A stretch of 64,000 nucleotides of DNA, from NCBI GenBank assembly GCA_034670405.1, contig JAXDDX010000125.1:1302001-1366000 (forward strand). Direction: 5' to 3'. The notes beneath the pieces were generated by a model. The model saw nothing but the letters and a program-made list of their open reading frames with translations. It did no database searches and was not told the origin of the DNA. A program made the position numbers and the translations under genes. Within the stretch, counting starts at the first letter, position 1. Every line of letters starts with the position of its first letter. This document shows, in pieces, positions 25,440 to 36,765 of this stretch. This DNA is from Hoplostethus atlanticus. Its lineage: Eukaryota > Chordata > Actinopteri > Trachichthyiformes > Trachichthyidae.

Positions 25440-26016
25440 TGTCACGGCTCCAGCCCCGACCCCGGGTTTTCCCTGTGTTCCTACCTCCCTTGTGTCTCCA
25501 CCTCCCCTGTCTGTCTCTCGTTGTCTGTCTGTGTGTGTGGCGTGGCTCCCTCTCCTGGCCCTGCCTTTCCTCCACACCTGCTGCCTATCTTCTCATCAGC
25601 CCAGCAGTACTTATCCCCCAGCTCTTCAACCACTCTTCGCCAGATTGTTCCACCAACTACCATGGTAGTCACTCTCTCGGCCACTCTAGATTAACTATTA
25701 GAGTATATTCCTTTGTGTGCCTCCGGGCTGTCCTAACTGTCTGTTCTTTTCTTCCAAGATCCCCTGTATGCCTCGTGCCTCGTGTCTCCTCACCGAAACC
25801 CACCAGCCTGCCTGTTTCCCTTGCTCCCGCCTCACCTGCTTGCCCCAGCTCCTGCCTGCTCCCCTCGCTCCTGCCTCATCTGCTTGCCCCAGCTCCATCC
25901 AGCCCAGCCTCTGCACCCCCCACCTTCCCATCACCTGCTCCTCCAATAAATCCTCTTTTTCCTACTCCCTTGTCGTGGTCTGCATTCTGGGTCCAGATAC
26001 AACCGTAACCCTGACA
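25440..26016 (+). repeat. 3' LTR of the chromovirus
   Basis: 577 bp, from TGTCACGGCTCC to CCGTAACCCTGACA, followed by the ATAGAT duplication at 26017-26022. It is distinctly more diverged from both upstream LTR copies than those are from each other. Confidence 0.92.
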
Positions 26017-26526
26017 ATAGATAATAGTAATAGATAAAGATAAAAGATAGCTATTTGAACATATTTTATCTTATAATCATTTTAACTAATGATTATAAGT
26101 TCTGAAGCTGATAACTAGTAATTGTTGAAGTTGATGATTGAACAGACGGATGGATGGATGGATCAGTTTGAGCTCTGACTTGCTTTACCCCAGTTGTCCA
26201 CAGTGGGGTGCTGTCTGCCTGTGGAACCCTACACTGACAGGCCTGTACATCTCTGACCTGAGGTTATATTTAATACTGTACAATCCATACAGCATAAGGT
26301 ATTGGATGAAGTGACATTAACATTAATAACAACTAAACACATCATTACTTGTTGCATAGTGGAACTGTAGACAAGAAAATATTAAGAACATTAATAAGGT
26401 GTATGGTATATTTCTGAATTGCAAGTTGTCCATTCAGCAGCATCATACAGAAAAACCACACAGCGAAATGGACATGTGTTGTAGGTGAGGTAGTGGGGAA
26501 TGTAGAGGAGATGTTTGATTATTATT

Positions 26527-27133
26527 TTTTAACAATTGTTTATTGGTTTTTCCAGTTAGAATACAGGGTTCATCCAGTGCAACAGTATATAATAGTAGTT
26601 GTTGCAAACTTGATAGCACATGGAAAGATACATACTAACATACAAACATACATACTAACAATTATAACCCCCCCCAACCCGAGAATAAAAAAAACAAAAG
26701 ACAACCGAGATTAGAAAATAAATACATAAGTAAAAAAAAAAAAAGTATATAAACATGGACAAGATGTGTATACAAAAGATAGATAAATAACAGTATGTAG
26801 TAATACTAATAGTTCTAATAGAAAAGAAAACACACTGACATGTCTATCCTTTTCAAAACAAACAAAAATTGAGCTCATACATCTTTGTCAAACTTTTCTT
26901 TGTCGAAGAAGGACAAAAACGGCTGCCAGGCACGATAAAATATATCTGTCTGACCTCCAATTGTATATCTCAGTTTCTCAGGTTTGAGAAAATACATCAC
27001 GTCTCTCATCCAGTGAGGGCCAGTTTCCAGTTGAGCAGAATGAGTCTCCTGGCGAAGACTGGCAAAGGGCATAGAGTTGGACTGTAGGTTATAAATCGGG
27101 GTATTCTTAGGACGTAGGCTGAAGAGGGCTATA
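26527..27133 (-). mobile_element. 5'-truncated L1 LINE with 23-bp TSD
   Basis: AGAGGAGATGTTTGATTATT-type sequence (23 bp) flanks the insert at 26504-26526 and 27134-27156. Copy A has the site only once (about 3745). The plus strand starts with a T-run, so the element is on the minus strand with a short A tail. The 5' part (27133-26880) encodes an L1-like ORF2 C-terminus with HWMRDVMYFLKPEKLRYT and FYRAWQPFLSF; the rest is 3' UTR. A long TSD with 5' truncation is the signature of target-primed reverse transcription. Confidence 0.85.
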
Positions 27134-27344
27134 AGAGGAGATGTTTGATTATTATTGATCATTTTATTTTCATTCTAGTCCCTTTAAGTAAAGAGGCAGG
27201 CGTTCAGTTCAAGGCAGGTCAGACTGAATGAATCAGACTCCGAATGAGTGTCACATCAGAATGGATGTGTGGTGAGTATTACAAGCAGAAACAAATATGG
27301 AGGGAAAGAGGCAAGGACTCTAGGATATAATATAAGGATATAGG

Positions 27345-28723
27345 ATATGATATAGGATATAACTGGTCTGTTCCCACTAATGTTACTTTTCTGTTTCCCT
27401 CAGATAATAACAGCTTTCTGTGTGTTTGGATCCAGTGTGATTTGACGTGAATATTGTAAGAACTCAGCTCTGGTCTTGGGCTCTGGATGTGGCAGTAAAA
27501 GACATTCTTCATACTTTCCCAGACTTTTCAGACCAGCGTAGGAAATCTTGTTTATTGAGCAAGTGCACAAACCCAATCTTCGCTTGTAAAAGCAGAGCTG
27601 CTTGTAATAACTCAGCTCTGGTCTTGGGCTCTGGATGTGGCAGTAAAACATCTTCAGTCACTGTCAATGAGATCTTTGGCCCTTCCTCATTCAGAATGCC
27701 CTCTACTTTATCTCTCACCTCTGCCACAGCCACAGCCACATCCTCAAAGGACTGCAGAGGACGGACATTGGTGGGTAAGTCTGTAGATTCACTGAGACAT
27801 GAGAGTGAGGGGTAATTCTGGAGGAAATGGACGCTATCCTCTGTGTGTGAGAGCTGCTCCAGTTCAGCAGCTTTCCTCCTCAGTTCAGCAATCTCCTGCT
27901 CCAGCTTCTTCTGAAGTTCTTCAGCCTGATGAACTTCAGCTTTCTGCTGGAATCTGATCTGCTGCTTCACTTCAGAGCTTCTTCTCTCAATGGAACGGAC
28001 CAGCTCAGTGAAGATCTTCTCACTGTCCTCCACTGCTTTATCAGCAGAGCAATTGATAACCTCCACCTGCTGTTGAAGCACCTTCACGTCTTTCTCTCTC
28101 TCCTGAATTCTCTGCTGGATGTTCTGCTGACTCACCCCAAGCTCTTTCTGCCTCTCATTCCTTTCTGCTGCAGCTGAGACTGTATCGTGGTCTTTATGTT
28201 CCTCCATGGAACACAGGTAACAGATGCACTGCTGATCGCTACGGCAGAAAATCATCTCGTTTTAACGAGAGCAGATGTTCTCCTGAAGCGTCTTGCAGGG
28301 GTTGACCACCTGGTGTTTCTTTAATGGACCTACATCATAGTGAGACTGGAGGTGGCGCTCACAGTAAGAGGCCAGACACGCCAGACAGGACTTGAGGGCT
28401 TTCAGCTTTCTCCCAGTGCAGACATCACAGGCCTCGTCTCCAGGTCCGGCATAGCAGTGATCAGGAGGAGCAGCTTGGAGTCCAGTCTTCTTCAGTTCTT
28501 CCACTAAAGCTACTAACATGGTATTCTTCACCAAAACAGGCCTTGGTGTGAAGGTCTGTCTGCACTGGGGACAGCTGTGGCTATTCTTCTGATCCTCTTT
28601 ATCCCAGCAGCCTTTAATACAGCTCATACAGTAGCTGTGCCCACAGGGAATAGCCACCGGATCCTTCAGTAGATCCAGACAGATCGAACAACAGAAATTG
28701 TCTTGAATTCCTTGCTGCGCCAT
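27345..28723 (-). pseudogene. finTRIM-like pseudogene B (RING / B-boxes / coiled coil, SPRY lost)
   Basis: The ATG at 28723 opens a RING with all expected cysteines and histidine ([24 protein letters not shown]), then B-box 1 ([15 protein letters not shown]...CERHL). The frame stops at a TAA at 28264-28262 (ICSR then stop). The same frame then continues open through the second B-box (CRSDQQCICYLCSMEEHKDH) and a long coiled coil (about 28150-27830) to about 27660. The PRY start (SEGNRKVTLVGTDQLYP, about 27400) is present but the SPRY is deleted. Duplicated filler sequence interrupts the link between coiled coil and PRY. It might encode a RING-B-box protein ending at codon 153, but the structure argues for a pseudogene. 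Confidence 0.85.
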
Positions 28724-29225
28724 TTCACTTCTTAATGACGGTGAATGTCAGATAGTTTCACTTTCCGTCAACAGATAAAAGTTGCACTCCAATCCAAACC
28801 AAAACTCTCTTCCTTTTCTTCACCTTCATTTGCTGATCTACTGTGAATGGGCTTGTCAGCTCTTGCTAGTTCACACTGTTGTTTCCACCCATCCTTCAAC
28901 TGGCAGAGCTGTGAAAGGGGGCGGATGAGGAAATATGCTGACAGGATGGAACTGGCTTTGTCTGAAAGAGCACGTGGGAGGGGGTTACCAGGCTCTGCTT
29001 CATACCAGGAAGAGGAGCAGTTTTAAAGAGGCAGTGCATGTTTAGCCCTTGTTTACAATATGAAATGAAGACTAGATTAGGTTTTATTATGTGCTTGCTG
29101 TCAATGCAACAGTCTCTGTGTGTGTGAACAAACTGATGGAAATATCAGGGATGAAAACACTTCATGGGTCAAAAAGGTCACAAAAACCTAGAGACACACT
29201 ATAGACTAGAGGGGGTTTACTGGAA

Positions 29226-30335
29226 AATGAGAGCTTAAAACTTTTTCCTGTGTTGGTTTGGATGGTAGTGTTGGTAGTGGATGTGTTTGTTTTGATGAAA
29301 TACACAAAGAGTGAGAGAGAAGTTGTGTGTGGGACACTTCATGTTAACCTTATTGTTATTCTTAACCTTGTTGAAATAGGGTGGGAGGGGGAGGCATGTG
29401 TATTTGTATTTGAGTGATTGTGTGATTATGTTTTCCCTCCCTGCCTGAGGGTGGTGCTGTTCACCCTGTTCTGTGTTTTTTCTTAGTATGCAAGTTGCAG
29501 GTGGTGGCTGGTGATTGGACTGGAGACTGATGGCGCCTACTTTAAAATGGCACCTGCCGTGTTTTTCTGTCAAAAGAGCAGTCCTGGTAGCTGTAGGGGT
29601 GAGAAGCCTTTTCTGTTGGCTTCTATATATATTTATTTTCTTTTTGCTTTCTTTTGAAGATAGGTAAGGTAGTTGTTAATATTATAGATTGTTTTGTTTA
29701 CTGTTTTGGCCGTGCTCTCCCGAAGCCGATTCTACTCTAAATCAATTCTGTTTTGGGACTGTATCTGCTGTGACACTGGTCATCTTTGGGAGTGGGGAAA
29801 AAGCGCAGTCACTTTATGCTATGCTCAGGTTTACTGTTATAGCCATTTTTTAGTTTAAAATAAATGTAATCGTGTTAGAGTTGCTACATACATTAACGTG
29901 TGTAATTTTTAATATAATTTGATATGATTACCTTTGATTGTCTATTACAGAGAAACGGAATTGTTTAGTCAGGTGACTGAATAGCTACCATATACTCCCC
30001 TAGTCATGGCTTCATGGTATCCAAGTTTGCATCTTTAGTTTGAAGTCAATTTTGATGTTGCAAAGAAAGAGAGAGAGATCAGTCATGTGTTTCTTCATTA
30101 GTGTGCTTGCTTCAGCAATACTTTAAATAGCCATACTTTAAATATGTTTGTATGATTTCTATTACATTTGTCAATACTATTACTACTACTAGAGCTGTAA
30201 ATGCTTCTACTTTTTCTTCTGCTAATACTTCAACTACTACTACTTCCACTGCAGCTAGGGTCACATTTGACAGTCTCTGTCTCCCTCTGGTGGCTGTCTT
30301 ATGTGACCCTGGCTGTGTTTGACAGTGTCCACAGA
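29226..30335. other. Intergenic DNA, nothing recognised
   Basis: Both strands lack convincing frames. The minus-strand frame at 29573-29235 (112 codons) is His- and Asn-rich and shows no domain. No element ends were recognised. Confidence 0.5.
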
Positions 30336-30343
30336 CCAGAGAC

Positions 30344-30990
30344 CAGAGGTGGGCAGTAACGAAGTACAAATTCTTACTGTTTCGTTACTGTACTTAAGTA
30401 GAGTTTTCAGGTATCTGTACTTTACTTGAGTATTTATTTTTCAGACAACTTTTTTACTTTTACCCCCTACATTTGAACACAAATATCTGTACTTTCTACT
30501 CCTTACATTTTCAAAACAGGCTTGTTACTTTAGTTTTAATGCATTTGAGGGGAATTATCGATTCTTTTTTTATTTTTGCGTCATTGCGCCAGCATTACGA
30601 CAGACGTAACAACAGGAAAGCGTCGTAAAAGACGTAAAAGAGGGAGACGAGAGGGAGAGTCGACCGCGGAGAAAAGGTGTCTAGTGAATGTGATGTCCGT
30701 GCAGGGAGAACTTGTTGCGACATGGATGAAAGTGAACCAGCCAACATTGCCGAGAGAGCAGATTCAGAGCAGCAAGACATTCCCCATCCATGGCCTTATT
30801 TAAGAGAAATGTTTGAAGTTGTCGGCTCTAAGAACGCTACTATTACTTTTTACTTTTATACTTTGAGTACATTACAGAGCCTGTACTTTTTGACTTTTAC
30901 TTAAGTAAAGAAGTTGAATCAGTACTTATATTAGTATTAGTATCTGTACTTCTACTTGAGTAAAGAATGTGTGTACTTTTGCCACCTCTG
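30344..30990 (+). mobile_element. Internally deleted hAT element with 8-bp TSD CCAGAGAC
   Basis: CCAGAGAC lies at 30336-30343 and 30991-30998. The ends are CAGAGGTGGGCAGTAACG and, inverted, CAGAGGTGGCAAAAGTACAC. Inner arms rich in GTACTT motifs are also complementary. Within it, a frame at about 30677-30838 reads DESEPANIAE and then IPHPWPYLREMFEVVGSKNA, the N-terminus of a hAT transposase before its BED finger. The frame then runs straight into the right arm. The element therefore keeps the first part of the transposase and has lost the rest. Confidence 0.88.
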
Positions 30991-30999
30991 CCAGAGACT

Positions 31000-32215
31000 C
31001 AGTTTGTGGTTTACTGATGACAGTACAAAACACAAACCACTACTTCTGCTAATACTTCAACTATTACTAATTCTGCTACTACTATTTTTGCTGTTATTAC
31101 TACATTTTACCACTTACTGCTTGTGCTTATACTACTACTACTACTTCAGCTACTACTACTCAGTGGCGGCTGGTGCATTTTTCTCCAGGGGGGGCTATAC
31201 CAAAAATCAAGCAAACAAGTACTAAGGTATCATCAGTGTATTTAAATAAATGAAAAGGCCTTTATTTGTATTTGCTGAGCTGAATGAACATTTGTTGTAA
31301 TGAAATGTGCTTAAGGTAAGTTAAGGTACTTCAATTAGTGCAAATTCTTAATAATTATCTTTTATAGTACAATATGTAATGGTGAATGACTAAAGTAAGC
31401 GAAAAGCCCTGAGACAATCACAGAAAATTATGAACACAATAAGACCTAATAGAAAATAACATTTAAGAAAAAAATAAATGAATATGGTATTACATTTGAA
31501 ATACCCAGTGCCATCAAAAAGCTGAGTGAACTGGCTCAAAGCCATATGACTTTTCCACCTTGTGGCTTAAACTTTTTGTACATAAATTTTGCCCTTCTCT
31601 CCTTGAGAGATGCAAATTTCTCAATGACTCTATGTCACCACAGAACTTGACACAGTTTATTATTTTAGGATGTGCCTGTTTTTGTCAACCTCTTCATTAT
31701 GCTCACGGATCCCTATCCTGTAGCCTTCATCAAGCTGAGCAGCTATGTTTACTTTCCCAAACATTTGCTTTTGATTTTTCTGATATGTGGTTTAAATCAT
31801 TCAAACCTGTCTGAATCCATGCTGGGTGTGAGACCTGTCGTTTGAAAAAGGATGCAGGGAAAGCAAAATAAAGCATTGGTGTCACTACATACAGTTAGCC
31901 AAGCCTTCCTACTAAACCAGCTCCTTGAAAACGACTGAGTATATTGTCTCATTCTGGGGGATTTTATGTCAGATGTACCACGAGCCCCTCGCTCTCTGCT
32001 GCCAACCAGTGGTTGGTGGTGTGTAAATCAGCAGCATTCAGATAAATGCTCCTATCTCATGTATTGAGAGGAGCGAACTGCGCATGGACAACTTATAACG
32101 AGAGTCAATGGGCAAAGATTGTTGCGCCCCAGGCCGGAAATACATGACCTAACAGTAACTTTAGACAACGTAGAACAATTTTAATCTACATTCAAATAAT
32201 ACTACATGACAAATA
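31000..32215. other. Intergenic DNA with a possible hAT-like end
   Basis: TAC/TTC-rich low-complexity sequence occupies about 31035-31160. At 31161 the sequence CAGTGGCGGCTGGTGCATTT, followed by a G-run, resembles the left end of a known type of fish hAT MITE. I could not find its matching right end before the L2 at 32216. No gene was recognised. Confidence 0.4.
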
Positions 32216-33975
32216 TTCTCATGATCAAGCCATTACTGAAAAAAACAAACCTTGATCCCGGAGTACTTCAGAACTATAGACCAATCTCAAATCTGCTGTT
32301 CCTCTCCAAATTACTTGAACGAACAGTAGCCAGTCAACTTACAATTTTTTTTGTCAAAAAACAACCTACTTGATCCCTTCCAATCTGGCTTTAGATCCTT
32401 TCACTCGACCGAAACAGCACACACGAGAGTGGTCAATGACCTTCTGTTAGCTATTGACTCCAACACAACCTCAGCACTATTGCTACTTGATCTGAGTGCA
32501 ACCTTTGACATAATTGACCATACGATACTACTGAACTGTCTTGAACATTATATTGGTATCCGGGGATCAGCCCTTTCGTGGTTTAGGTCTTATCTACTCG
32601 ATAGATCACACCGCGTCTTTTACAACAACATGACCTCAGAGTGTTGCAATATGAACTTTGGTGTGCCACAAGGCTCTGTCCTAGGACCACTGCTATTCTC
32701 TATCTATATGCTACCATATGGGGGCATCATTTGCAAATTTGGCATTAACTTGCATTGCTACGCCGATGACACCCACATTTACATACCAGTCAAACCAACC
32801 GATAACACCCAATTCCAAAAACTAGAGGCCTGCCTATCGGAGGTCAAATGTTGGATGTCCCTAAACATCCTACTTCTTAATGGCAACAAAACTGAGATGC
32901 TGATTGTGGGACCAGCTAGACATAGACTTATTTGAGAATAGTACTCTTAACTTTGATAGTTGTGTAATCTCCCAGAGTCCATACGTTAAAAACCTTGGGG
33001 TAAAATTAAACCCTACCCTCTCATTCGAGTTGCATATTAAGGAGACCACTAAAACAGCGTTTTATCATCTTCGCCCCATGCTAACAGAGGCAGACGCAGA
33101 CATTTTAGTACATGCCTTTGTATCATCCAGAGTCGATTATTGCAATGTCCTTTTTTCGGGCTTACCTACTGGGTGCACTAAAAAACTACAACTGGTCCAG
33201 AATGCTGCTGCCAGAATCCTGACCAAAACTAGGAAATTTGACCATAACTCCCATCCTATCCTCATTACACTGGCTACCAATTCAGGCCAGGTGTCACTCC
33301 CCTTGAGGGAGTGGCTCAGTCTCTTCTCAGAGTAAGGCTAGACCAGTTAGCTCATCCTAGCCCAGGGTCCTGCCGATGGATATTAGCATCCTGTCTACAT
33401 GTCCTATTCTCCTGGTCTACCTGCTCCTGTCCACTGACAGGAGCACTGACATGTTTGTCTGTGTGAGTGAGAGTGTGTGTATGGGTGTGTGTGGGTGTGT
33501 CTCTTATCTGTTCCAGGCTGCAACTTGGCAGTGTTGGCATCTGCGTGGTCCCCCCCTCCTAGGATGATGCTGACTGAGCGGGCGTTCGTGTTCTCCTATC
33601 TGGGCAGTGTTGGCGCCTGTGTGGTCCCCCAGTCCTATGAAGACGCTGACTGAGCTGCCGTCTGCTGTGATGCCGCCCCATCAGATCTGGATGTCCCACC
33701 ATAATAAACTTTTATACATTGTGTATATGCTGCTTGCCCAAACTCGACATCTATTGCACGCCCAACCGTCCTGGTAGGGGTATCCCTCTCTGAGTAGCCC
33801 CTCCCAAGGTTTCTCCCATTTTTACCCTAAAAGGTTTTGTGGGAGTTTTTCCTTGTCCTCTGTGAGGGTCTAAGGCTGGGGGATGTTGTGTACTAACCAT
33901 TTATTGTTTCACATGTTGGCACTGTGAAGCCCTTAGAGACTGTAACGGTGATTAAGGGCTATACTGTAGAGCAAG
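32216..33975 (+). mobile_element. L2/CR1-clade LINE, truncated and internally deleted
   Basis: The copy begins inside the RT fingers (IKPLLKKTNLDPG, about 32222) and reads [36 protein letters not shown] and [10 protein letters not shown] at about 32385-32790. It has a frameshift near 32350 and another near 32930. About 300 bases are deleted at 33297, joining the LPIQARCD region to the 3' UTR (CCTTGAGGGAGTGG). It stops at about 33975 without the TTTGA tail. The frame 32351-32935 is the longest open piece. It is dead. Confidence 0.85.
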
Positions 33976-34900
33976 AGACGTGATATTCAAGGCCCGATGG
34001 GCAATTTATTTCAGAGTGGAGCAAATACCAAGCTGGGTATAAAGGTAGGAATTAAAACAACAATTTTATTTAACTAGACAGTCTATTACAAGAAGGACAA
34101 TATCCAAAAGGGGAGGGAAAGCTAGGGAGTACTACTGACTGCCACCACAAATAATAATAATACATGGAAGGTGGCTGACCGACTGTAGGGATCGTACCTT
34201 GGACTAGGGGACTGACCGTGTCACCGCCACGCGTGCTCCGGGTGTCAACATGCGCGCACACACACCAAACACACACACATGCACACACACTGTAAAAGAG
34301 TGAAAAGGGTGTCAGTGCACTTGATTAACACTAAAACAACAACATGCAGTGTGAGGGAAGAGAACCCAGTCCTGGAGGACGCCTAACAAGTACGGCCACC
34401 CACCGCTCCAAACAAAGGAGCTAAAATAATCAAAACAAGAAATATCCAGTAAAGAAAGAAAACAAAATAACGTTACATAGTAAACGCTGGTGCAGTCAGC
34501 ATACTACACCAATTGCCCAGGAAATAATATATTAACGGCATCGGCGGCTACTCCGTACTACCGGCAATACACTAACGTTAAAACAACCTGTTACTCTAAC
34601 ATAGGTTTTAGGAAAGACAAAGCAGCAGTGGCGATGTCCTAAAAGACAGACAATCGCCCGTTATTTAGACTTAAAAGCATACCCATCATTTACAATACAA
34701 CTTAAAAATACAGCAATCAACATTACCTTTACTGTAGCGCTACCTCTCGCTGAGCAATGGATACCCCGAATCAAACCTATATCAAGACACTGATTACTTG
34801 GTAAATCTGGCCCTGTGCACAGATCGCCTAGTGCAATTTAAGGGGATGGTCCATATAGATAAATACTGCCCATACAATACCTGCTATAATGGACAACAAC
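33976..34900. other. Unassigned sequence with CA repeat
   Basis: No gene was found. Imperfect CA tracts lie at about 34255-34292. The position, immediately 3' of the minus-strand Gypsy pol remnant, would suit a degraded LTR, but I could not find TG...CA termini or a second copy to confirm it. Confidence 0.35.
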
Positions 34901-34909
34901 CCGAGGAGT

Positions 34910-36290
34910 TTACCCGCTGGGGAAACACATCAACAGCCTGTGATACCTGTTCCAACAATAAGAAGGGAAGACAGCAAACCTCAAGCCAGCCATGGCCTCT
35001 GTGGGTGCTGCAATGCACTGTCTGGACAGGGAGTCTGCATTTTGGTTCATGCACCCTGGGCGATAACGCACACTGTAATTAAAGGCAGACAGTTGAGAAA
35101 CCCACCTTTGCTCTGTGGCACCCAATTTAGCTGTTCCCAAGTGACTCAATGGGTTGTTATCAGTCCAGACTATGCACTGCTGACCCCATAGATACTCACG
35201 AAACTTCTCCATCATGGCCAACTTCATGGCGAGGAATTCCAACTTCATGGAACTGTAGTTCTTCTCAGAAGGGCTGAGGCTTCGGCTGGCATAGGCAACA
35301 GGTCTCACCTTGTCGTCTTGCTCCTGTGACAGCACAGCTCGCAAACCATTGTGGCTGGCATCTACCTCTAAAATGAAAGGGAGGGAGAAGTTTGCAAAAG
35401 CCAGGATAGGAGAATCTACCAGTCGTGCCTTCAAATCCTGGAAGTTCCTCTCGCACTGTTCCGACCAAGCTTCTTGCAACAGGGATGCCAGCTTTGCAAA
35501 CCCACCTACGAAGCGGCGGTAATAGCTGGCGAAGCCAACTCAGAGACATTGGTAGGACGAGGCCAGTGAGCAACAGCAGACACCTTGTTGGGATCAGTAG
35601 AGACCCCATCACGGGTGACAAGGTGACTTTTCTTTGTACCTCTTTTGTACCTCTTTCCTGAAAAAACAACATTTCTCCAGCTTGGCCTTGAGGCCTTCCT
35701 GTCGCAGGCGGCTCAACACCAGGTCTAGGCGGTCCAGATGTTCGTCCACACTAGAGGAGAAAACAATTATGTCATCCAGATATAGCAAGACAGTTCTGTG
35801 CCCTGAACATCCTCTCCATTAACCTCTGAAAAGTGCTGGGGGCATTGTACAACCCAAGGGGCATTCGGTTGAACTCAAAAAGCCCAAAGGGTGTACAGAA
35901 GGCGGTTTACGGCTGTCCTGCTCAGTCACTGGGACTTGATTATACCCGCTAGCTAAACCCATTGTTGAGAACCATTTAGCACCTGACAATGCATCTAGGG
36001 ATTCCTCAATACGAGGGAGGGGAAAGGTGTCCTTCCTGGTCTTGCTATTCAGGTGCCGGTAATCGACACACATATGCAGGCTGCCGTCTTTCCTTCGCAC
36101 CGGACAACCGCCGCACCCGCGGCACAGGACAATGGGAGCTGCATAGGGGCTACTACTCTCCCTAATGACTTGGTTGTCCAGCAGTTGGTGTATATGAGCC
36201 TTGACAGCATCATAGTCCGAGGGGGGAATGTCATGGGAGATTAGGCGGGTGCAGCCAATATCTCCTTCAAAAGCTGAAAACACTGCCTCA
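34910..36290 (-). pseudogene. Second Ty3/Gypsy element: RT and RNase H remnant
   Basis: Read on the minus strand from 36290, RT starts with ISHDIPPSDYDAVKAHI-type sequence, then VRRKDGSLHMCVDYRHLNS and KWFSTMGLASGYNQVPV. A frame break near 35890 precedes further RT pieces (about 35820-35500). RNase H follows at 35380-34990: FILEVDASHNGLRAVLSQEQ, YASRSLSPSEKNYSS, WTDNNPLSHL, DSLSRQ. No integrase is visible beyond 34930. It is a different Gypsy family from the chromovirus at 19237. Confidence 0.82.
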
Positions 36291-36291
36291 T

Positions 36292-36765
36292 GTTTGTAAG
36301 TTTACTGTACAAAAAGCTAAAAAAGGGATTAAAAGGAGATGTATTTCTATTGTTGGGGTTAAATTATGGAACAATGCTAATGTAAATTTAAGAATGTGTA
36401 ATTCGCTTTTGGTTTTCAAAAGAATGGTGTACAAAGCTATTTTTGAGAGTTATAAGTGTGAATGATCTTTTATTGCTGATTTAAATCTAAGAACAAGTAA
36501 TTCACTTTTGGTTTTCAAGACAATGGTTTATAAAGCTATTTTGTGGGTTAGAAGTGTGAATGTGTTTTATTTTATTTTTGGAGGGTAGCTTAAATTGAGA
36601 AGTATATAGGATAGGCATAGATAAGCATTTTGCTTCTGCCTTAGCCTGTTCAGTCACTACTTAATACATAGACTGTTGATTTTGTTTATACTGTTTTGTT
36701 TATACTGTTTATATTTATTGTATTATGTGTGATGGCTGAATAAATATTACTATGTGTTATTTTTT
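36292..36765 (+). mobile_element. LINE 3' end with internal 85-bp tandem duplication
   Basis: The frame at about 36300-36463 reads KKGIKRRCISIVGVKLWNN and then FKRMVYKAIFESYKCE before a stop, as in the C-terminus of a non-LTR RT. The segment at about 36390-36470 is repeated, diverged, at about 36478-36560. The 3' UTR ends near GAATAAATATTACTATGTG. It lies directly against the Gypsy RT remnant. Confidence 0.6.

Larger units (their letters stand above)
19231..26022 (+). mobile_element. Ty3/Gypsy chromovirus (sushi-like), rearranged, TSD ATAGAT
   Basis: The element is bounded by ATAGAT at 19231-19236 and 26017-26022. Order: 5' LTR, gag with zinc knuckle and protease, a 1.47-kb duplicated block (flank plus partial LTR), pol (RT, RNase H, integrase, chromodomain), polypurine tract, 3' LTR. 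The chromodomain and integrase type place it among vertebrate chromoviruses (V-clade, sushi-ichi-like). The end of the protease region, the linker and the start of RT are missing at the rearrangement. Several frameshifts make it non-autonomous. Confidence 0.88.
26410..29225. repeat. Segmental duplication copy B (contains finTRIM pseudogene B)
   Basis: It matches copy A (3660-11240) in its left flank (26417-26526 and 27134-27315), TRIM body (27350-28723) and right flank (28724-29225). It lacks the L2, the TIR element and the hAT MITE found in copy A. It carries an L1 insertion, and a deletion has removed the SPRY and 3' flank. Confidence 0.85.

Noticed and set aside
30576-30830. Arg/Lys-rich frame as a separate small gene
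   Set aside because: It lies within the 30344-30990 hAT element and overlaps the transposase N-terminus in another frame.
33352-33567. Small frames around the GTGTGT tract in the L2 3' UTR
   Set aside because: Simple-sequence translation inside a LINE UTR.
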